A stretch of 64,000 bases of DNA, from assembly GCA_002633005.1 (NCBI GenBank), contig NMRA01000353.1, positions 304,897 to 368,896 on the forward strand, in the 5' to 3' direction. Made by a program: the position numbers and the translations under genes. The DNA comes from Phoronis australis. Taxonomy: Eukaryota; Phoronida; Phoronidae. This document shows positions 58,425-64,000 of the stretch, piece after piece (the first letter of the stretch is position 1; the number at the start of each line of letters is the position of its first letter). Under the pieces are notes generated by a model, which saw nothing but the letters and a program-made list of their open reading frames with translations, was not told the DNA's origin and did no database searches.

Positions 58425-60020
58425 AGGAGAATGCACCCGATTTAATTAGTTTTTGTTACCTTCTTAATCGGTCTATATCCACCTTACCTCGTATACAGTC
58501 GATCTCACCTCGCCGAGAGGTGTCGCGTGAGGAAGGTGAGTACATGACGAAGCGACGTCAGTGGTTCTTCAGCGAAGTGTGTGTCTGTATGGTGTGATGT
58601 ATCGTTCCCGCTTGTGCGAATCATGAAGCTGCGAAAAAATGGGTACCGGTACATAATTTTTTTCGATTTCCTCAAGAACCTGAAATGTTTCGGAAGTCGT
58701 TCCCAGCAGTAAAGAACGAAAGGTACGCCGTTAATATCAAGTATTAGGACGTGAAATACCTCCGTGTCTTTGGCCGGGATTTTTTGTTCGATTAAAATGA
58801 ATTATTTTCCCCCTAACCAATGTTTATATAAAATTGAAACAAAGTTTCAAAGTCGGTCTCAGGAGATACAATTTGTAATTCCTCAGGAGTGCTCGTCAGT
58901 GCCAATGTTTTGAGAAGTAACAATGAATAAATCATACTGCGGTACCGCCGGGTGAACGCATGCTCGTAATTCAGTGTTTGCTGACAGAAAGCTGTTGTGA
59001 AATTATAACTCTGTTTTAAACGATATGGTCAGATGTTAGAGGAATATTTATATAACCATGTATATGTATATTTGTATATACATTCATCTATTTTCAACAT
59101 TTAAGGCCTTGGCCCACATGTTACATAAAATTTACAGGATAACGCTCAGCAGCTTTTCCCTGAGGGCAGTGGCGTGAAATAAAAATTTCATTTGATTAAT
59201 CTGAGCAATGGGCTCCTACATTGTATACGTATATAATATATACATTATTCAAATCATTGTTATTGAACACCTTTTCCCTGTACGGTTCTGCGGAAGGGAA
59301 ATTTGGCTTCGAGATCCCCCACGAGTAAGATTTGCAATTTCGCAGCCAATTCAGCAAAATATTCACGTACACATTATTTCTTTGGTTCATTAGTCTAGTT
59401 TTTTCGTGACAGAGAGTTTAGTTTCCAACTTTCACAGCCGACTAACCCAGTTGGATTATGTTCGTAATGTCTCCAGTCCAGCCGCGACCGGCCCTATCGG
59501 ATTACGAGCCACTGGATTATAACGAGCGTTTTGTGTGTGTTTAGAACAAAAACAAATCGCAAGTCTGAAATTACAACACACGGCTATGCTCTCTTGTCTG
59601 TATTTCACGGGAGAATAATTCTAACTTATCACCGAACAGACTCCAAACTTCCCGCGACCGACCTCGGTAAGTTTTGGCTTATCGAACTTTGTAAGCTACG
59701 TACGTTTAAAATTTAGATAAATCCGTTACAGCGAAATGAAACGACTCATTTGTTTAAAAATTTAATGTCTTTGTAAGACTTTTACTTCGAATTTTGATAA
59801 TTTATTGGTGTAAAACAATTAATTCAAGCGATAAAGTGGCACCAGTAAGCGTCTTGTGAACTGCTGAGCAGACTGTGTTAGAACCTGTGATATCATTGAA
59901 TAATTTCAGCACCTCCGTCTGACGTCTGGTGTCAGTATAAAGAACTGAACTTGCTGTTATCGGGTGGAACTACCCGATCTAAATTGATATAAATTACGTT
60001 GTTTTTGGTGCCATTCTCCT
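58425..60020 (+). mobile_element. Kolobok/T2-type DNA transposon, copy B
   Basis: TTAA (58421-58424) and AGGAGAATGCACCCG open the element. GGTGCCATTCTCCT closes it at 60020, followed by GTAA, a one-base decay of TTAA. It is inverted relative to copy A. Matched landmarks include the region downstream of the THAP exon (TACACATTATTTCTTTGG), CGAGCCACTGG, GCGTTTTGTGTGT, and a 130-base stretch at the far end. Confidence 0.85.
58570..58790 (+). pseudogene. THAP zinc-finger exon relic in Kolobok copy B
   Basis: Aligned with the THAP exon of copy A over about 200 bases: FFRFPQEPEMFRK, PAVKNERYAVNIKY, then a TAG where copy A has Glu. The Trp is replaced (KSF for KWL) and the first Cys block is broken by a small deletion. 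It is inactive. Confidence 0.7.
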
Positions 60021-60311
60021 GTAACTTCGTCCCTAACAATTTATTTATTAACCACTGTTCATTACGAGAGATCGTTGAAAGCACAGTAACCTGCTGCGCC
60101 ATTCACAACAGAAATGAATGGGAGTACAGTCAGCGGGTTGTTCCTAAACTATAACTAGAACCGGCCTGAATGTGAATTTTCGCTTGCAAAAATGATAGTT
60201 CATTATTCCTAGGCACCATTGTCGAACCATAAATTGTCACGTCGTGGCAAGTCAACTTCCACATTTAGAGCCTGGTCTCAAGCAGGGACGAAATGTCAGC
60301 TCTGTCAAAGC
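60021..60311. other. No gene; left copy of a 38-bp direct repeat at 60274-60311
   Basis: GGTCTCAAGCAGGGACGAAA at 60274 recurs at 60454, on the other side of the MITE. Confidence 0.5.
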
Positions 60312-60319
60312 TGCTTCCC

Positions 60320-60445
60320 GTTCAGTAACGCTAGGACCTCGCTAAAAAGCAAGATTTAGCGAGATTACGAGAGATATTGCCGTGTATTTTTAATTAGAAC
60401 AAGTGACTTTGGTTAGATTTTAGCTAGATCCTAGCGTTACTGAAC
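60320..60445. mobile_element. GTTCAG-family MITE, copy 4 (best preserved)
   Basis: GTTCAGTAACGCTAGGACCT and the complement of GTTCAGTAACGCTAGGATCT form 28-base inverted ends with two mismatches; the core GCAAGATTTAGCGAGATTAC is shared with other copies. It is flanked on both sides by a 38-bp direct repeat (60274-60311 and 60454-60491) with three differences. The outer ends probably extend to GCTTCCC and GCACGCC. Confidence 0.8.
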
Positions 60446-60830
60446 GCACGCCCGGTCTCAAGCAGGGACGAAGTGCCAGCTCTATCAAAGCACTGAAATG
60501 GCCTCTGAGTGGACTGGGGAACAATTTTCGAGCACTCTCATAACGTCAAATGGTCTAAAGCAAAAGCTGATTTTTGTGGTGGAAGGCTGGCTTATAACCA
60601 CATTAAATTCAGAGTTTATATGAAAGGGCCCGGAGTCATTTGTCACCGCTGAAAAACGACCATACGTCATTTTTCTGGCCGGGGTCAATATTAACTACGA
60701 TAACACTTATTCTTATCATATTGCAAACTATAAAGCAACAGAGCTAAAAAGGTGTGGTTGACTTTTTAGCCTCTGCAATTGTTTGAAATTTGGCTTGTGG
60801 ATGATTGTTTTATTTCATTGTCTGTTGCAG

Positions 60831-61026
60831 AAGCAAACTATTCCTTCTTAAATGGGATCACTTCACTGTACAGAAATAAGACACGGAACAATTACAACCT
60901 CATGTCTTCATTTCGACCAAAACCGAGTCCACCGAGGAGTCCGTGCTCGTATTTACTTAGTGTCGGAACTTATAACGCAAACCAATGGCAACCCGAAAAG
61001 TGTCGTATGTACTTCTATACAAAACA
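60831..61026 (+). CDS. Exon resembling NXPE / PC-esterase-like proteins
   Basis: Acceptor CATTGTCTGTTGCAG and donor GTAAGTG frame 196 bases open in one frame. The peptide runs EANYSFLNGITSLYRNKT, then FRPKPSPPRSPCSYLLSVG, then TYNANQWQPEKCRMYFYTK. The Cys-rich stretch with N-x-W-x-P-x-x-C resembles the segment just before the CL-GK(..)GDST motif in animal NXPE proteins (NTWNPVSC in that family). NYS and NKT are possible N-glycosylation sites, in keeping with a luminal domain. The phase fits the membrane exon at 38375-38498. The next exons would be right of the window. The family call is tentative. Confidence 0.5.
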
Positions 61027-61799
61027 GTAAGTGTAACTTTACTGTCTGTGCAACGGTATCCAACAACTAGCGGAGAGTTTCCATTATTGCAACACTAAGG
61101 GAAACTAGTTCCACACTCTTACTAAATAATTTCAGGGCACTGAAACCTAATCTGTCTTCAGTGCTCATAAGCTAATAATCATGTCACACTCAGTTTATTT
61201 ATTGTTTTAGAATCGTTCTTTTAGTGACAGTGACTGGGATACGAATCAAATACCGCAAACGTGGCCTAACTTGCACCTCGGGTATATTATCATAATAAAA
61301 AATGACGCCCAGAAATCCATTGTTTAGCGGAAATCGGGTGCTGCAATATATTTAACCGGTACGGAATCAGTTACTCTACTCTGTAGCTTGACCCGAAATC
61401 GCATACCAGATATTGAATAGCCTTCATACAGCTAGCTGGCTGGCTAGGCCCCGGGATGAATCAACGTCACAGGGAAGAAAAACAAAAGGTTGTGAGTATA
61501 CACAGGTTGATCTGTTGACCGAATATGTACTCTCACTGCCAATTACCTATATATTTTGGTGCCTCAGTGACGTCACGAAAAACAACGCTCGCAATGGGGC
61601 TTTACGGAACTATTAAATTTTTATTTTTCAAGGTCAAGTCAAGACAATTTATTTATAGTCGATTTAGTTAAAACAAGAGAATACACTAGCCACAGGCTAG
61701 TATACCAACAAATAAATACAATACGTTATAAAATAAATAAATAAATATGAAATTAAAACAAATATATAAAAAACTATATACAAGATTAACAAGATTATA
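61027..61799. other. No recognisable gene
   Basis: Presumed intron or intergenic sequence after the NXPE-like exon; no further exon was recognised. Confidence 0.4.
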
Positions 61800-62480
61800 C
61801 TACCGGAGTTTTCCGTAGATAAGCCCACCCGATGAAACGCCCTTGTGCGTTTATTCGGAAAATTATTTGGTGTTGCAGCTTGTGGTGTCAAGCGTCCAGA
61901 TAGTGAAGCCTTTATTCTGAAAATTTCTTCTAAAAGCTCACTTACCGTCAACTTTTAGTCACAATTCATTCAGGAACCCAGGCTTAGTATACGCCGTCTG
62001 TGCGACCGCAGTGTCTATAACACTGCATGATGGGGCCGGGGTTTTCCGTTGATAAGCCCATCCGATGAAACTTCCATGGGCGTTTATTCGAAAAATTATG
62101 CCAAATAAACGCCCATGGGCGCTTATTTGGGGTTATAACTTGTGGTGTCAAGTGTCCAGACAGCGTCACGTACTGGTTTGGAAATTTTCCTCTTAAAAGT
62201 CCACTCAGCGTCAACTTTTTGTCACAAATTCAGTTTTGTGGAGCATTTATCATTTATAAAAAGGAACAAGGCGTTGGCGAACTATGCATTTATCAACCAA
62301 AAATTTTAATTTTAAGTAAAAGAGTGTCAAGTCAAGCAAAGCTATGGCTTTCCGTTTACTGACACGCTCCCTTTTCCGAATAAACGCCCGGGCGTTTATT
62401 TGGTGTTCCTAAAACGCCTGAATTTTTTCATTTTCCGAATACACGCTCATGGGCTTACCTACGGAAATTCCCGGTACCAG
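61800..62480. repeat. Direct repeats with near-perfect palindromes
   Basis: Two related copies (about 61805-61975 and 62033-62235) share TTTTCCGT(A/T)GATAAGCCCA, GTGGTGTCAAG(C/T)GTCCAGA and a closing GTCAACTTTT(A/T)GTCACAA. The block at 62101-62130 is a 30-base palindrome with one mismatched pair (centre GCCCATGGGC). 62379-62400 is a perfect 22-base palindrome (centre GCCCGGGC) in a third partial copy. No coding. Confidence 0.8.
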
Positions 62481-63197
62481 CCTGCAATCGGGGGTAAAAT
62501 AATCGACAGCGCTCCTTACCGTTAATAAAATCAAAATACGGATAATTGTATCGAAATTGCTGACGAAATGTGGCGAATAAATTTTGACAGAAATTATTTT
62601 GCCGTGCTCGGGGCTCGTAGCCGATCGGACCCCGTGCGGACCGAGACAAGACATTGGCGAACGGTAAAGGCAAGCGGTTGCAAGCTGTTTAGCCGAAGTA
62701 AAAGGTTCAAATCACAAAGGCCGTATACATGTACAAAGGTAATTGCAGACACTTGCATAAAATTACGGGCTGGTTAGTCCTGTGTCACACTGCCGCGGCA
62801 GCCCTTAGGTTAGCTAGCCTGAAGATCGACTATCGTCACAATACAGCTCGTTAGTATACAGCTTTGCGCCTCATTTGACTAATCAAGTTTGAGTTCAGTT
62901 TGAACCCTGGAAAGGTCAACATGGTTCTTGAAAAATGACTGAATTCACTTTTTTGTTCCTCAATGGAGAAGGTGAGATAAAGTGAAAAATTTGATGGGAA
63001 TGGATTAGGATATTATTAGAATGGATTAGGATATTATTAGTAATTGTGACATTGAGTGTACACTTTCAGGATTTTTCCAGGTAGAGAGACCGATGAGACA
63101 TTCACTTAAAAAATACATTTTTTCATACTTATATCAAAAAAATAAATAAATGAAAGTGTGCGCTTAAGGCATAATTTTTTAGCAAACAGTCTGATAT
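62481..63197. other. No gene; 21-bp tandem pair
   Basis: ATGGATTAGGATATTATTAG occurs twice head to tail at about 63000-63042. Nothing else was recognised. Confidence 0.5.
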
Positions 63198-63352
63198 CAG
63201 TGGCGGATTTAGAGCGGTCAAGGCCCCCCTAAAATTCTCCCTAAAATTCTCCCATACTCCATTTGGCAGTTCGGGGGTGAGAATGTCTGAAGTGCAAAAT
63301 CCAGGCTAATACTCTGCCTTGCCCTCCCCCCTAACTCCTGGATCCGCCCCTG
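63198..63352. mobile_element. hAT-like MITE, copy 3, 5-bp TSD
   Basis: Begins CAGTGGCGGATTTAG and ends GGATCCGCCCCTG, with an exact GATAT duplication at 63193-63197 and 63353-63357. Inverted in orientation relative to the copy at 10337. Confidence 0.8.
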
Positions 63353-63357
63353 GATAT

Positions 63358-64000
63358 ACATATCATTAAAATAGGTTCAGTAACAGCTATTGAGCAGCTG
63401 AAAGTTTATCCCCTTCTATATCTTATAGTACAAGTCACAAGAATTTACCGGAGAGTGAAAAATTTGTGAAGTGGTCGCAGTACTTCTATTTTTAAAAATA
63501 TTCGTTGATGCCCCCATTTGTTGACACGGATATCAATAGAAAGAAGAACGTTTAAATAATTCGCTGGCATACTTTTCATTTTCCACCACTTTGCATGCTA
63601 ATAAGCTTCTGAAGATCATGAAAAATGGCAAAATTGCGCTCTTGCTGAGTTTTGGCCATATTAGTTTACTCTGACTCATGTATTGTAGGCGTAGTGACGA
63701 ATGAGAAATTACTACATTTAGGTCGAGCCACAATTCCTACAAAATCACAAAATTCAAACTACATTTCATCGTAAACGACTGAGAATTCAACTTAATGAAA
63801 AGAATTATCCAAGTAACTCAACCTTTTTGTAACTTGATGAGCTCATTATCCACTTCCCGTATCTGTTTAGACTGACTGTCAGAGTAATTAATCATGGCGA
63901 CCACATTAATTAGTTTTGGCCACCAACATTATGTTTATAGTGCATGCTAGTAGCTGTGTAGCCTCAGTCACGCTTTGTACATCATACTGTTCAGTTCATT
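63358..64000. other. No recognisable gene
   Basis: AT-rich sequence with a short minus-strand ORF of no recognised family. Confidence 0.4.

Overview
The window is eukaryotic, from an animal and most likely a marine invertebrate such as a hemichordate, cephalochordate or similar; the species cannot be fixed from sequence alone. The reasons are a split gene with canonical GT/AG introns, no bacterial-style operons, about 60% AT, two long N gaps (12347-12988 and 52543-53152), and a mixture of L1/Tx1, CR1/Jockey-type, Penelope, Ty3/Gypsy, Kolobok, hAT, Mutator-like and tRNA-SINE repeats. Most listed open reading frames are chance or repeat-derived.

Layout. 1-2150: 5' half of an L1/Tx1 LINE on the minus strand. 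2703-4688 and 14569-16067: two copies of a long dispersed repeat. 9937-10836: a Mutator-like element with a nested hAT-like MITE, both with target-site duplications (TSDs). 11860-13700: a broken Penelope element around the first gap. 16301-30477: the main host gene, nine coding exons of an N-acetylneuraminate lyase (NPL)-like protein on the plus strand, whose introns hold a Penelope relic, minisatellites, several MITEs and a 997-bp inverted-repeat element. 33276-35260: relic of a multicopy family with a FEN/PIN-nuclease-like C-terminus. 35450-38330: minus-strand Ty3/Gypsy gag and probable LTR, split by a Kolobok element carrying a THAP exon. 38375-38498: probable first exon of a type II membrane protein. 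39000-42255: degenerate CR1/Jockey-type LINE. 45840-58260: three L1/Tx1 fragments, a TTAA-flanked DNA element around the second gap, and anonymous repeats. 58425-60020: a second copy of the same Kolobok element. 60831-61026: an NXPE/PC-esterase-like exon, phase-compatible with the exon at 38375-38498. 61800-63352: palindrome-bearing repeats and a third hAT-like MITE.

How it fits together. The only host protein that can be rebuilt nearly end to end is the NPL-like aldolase, which would act in sialic acid catabolism if it keeps the family activity. The membrane-protein exon and the NXPE-like exon may belong to a second plus-strand gene with a long repeat-filled intron that runs past the right edge. 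The rest is layered mobile-element history, and several insertions can be ordered from nested TSDs and from comparing filled and empty sites.
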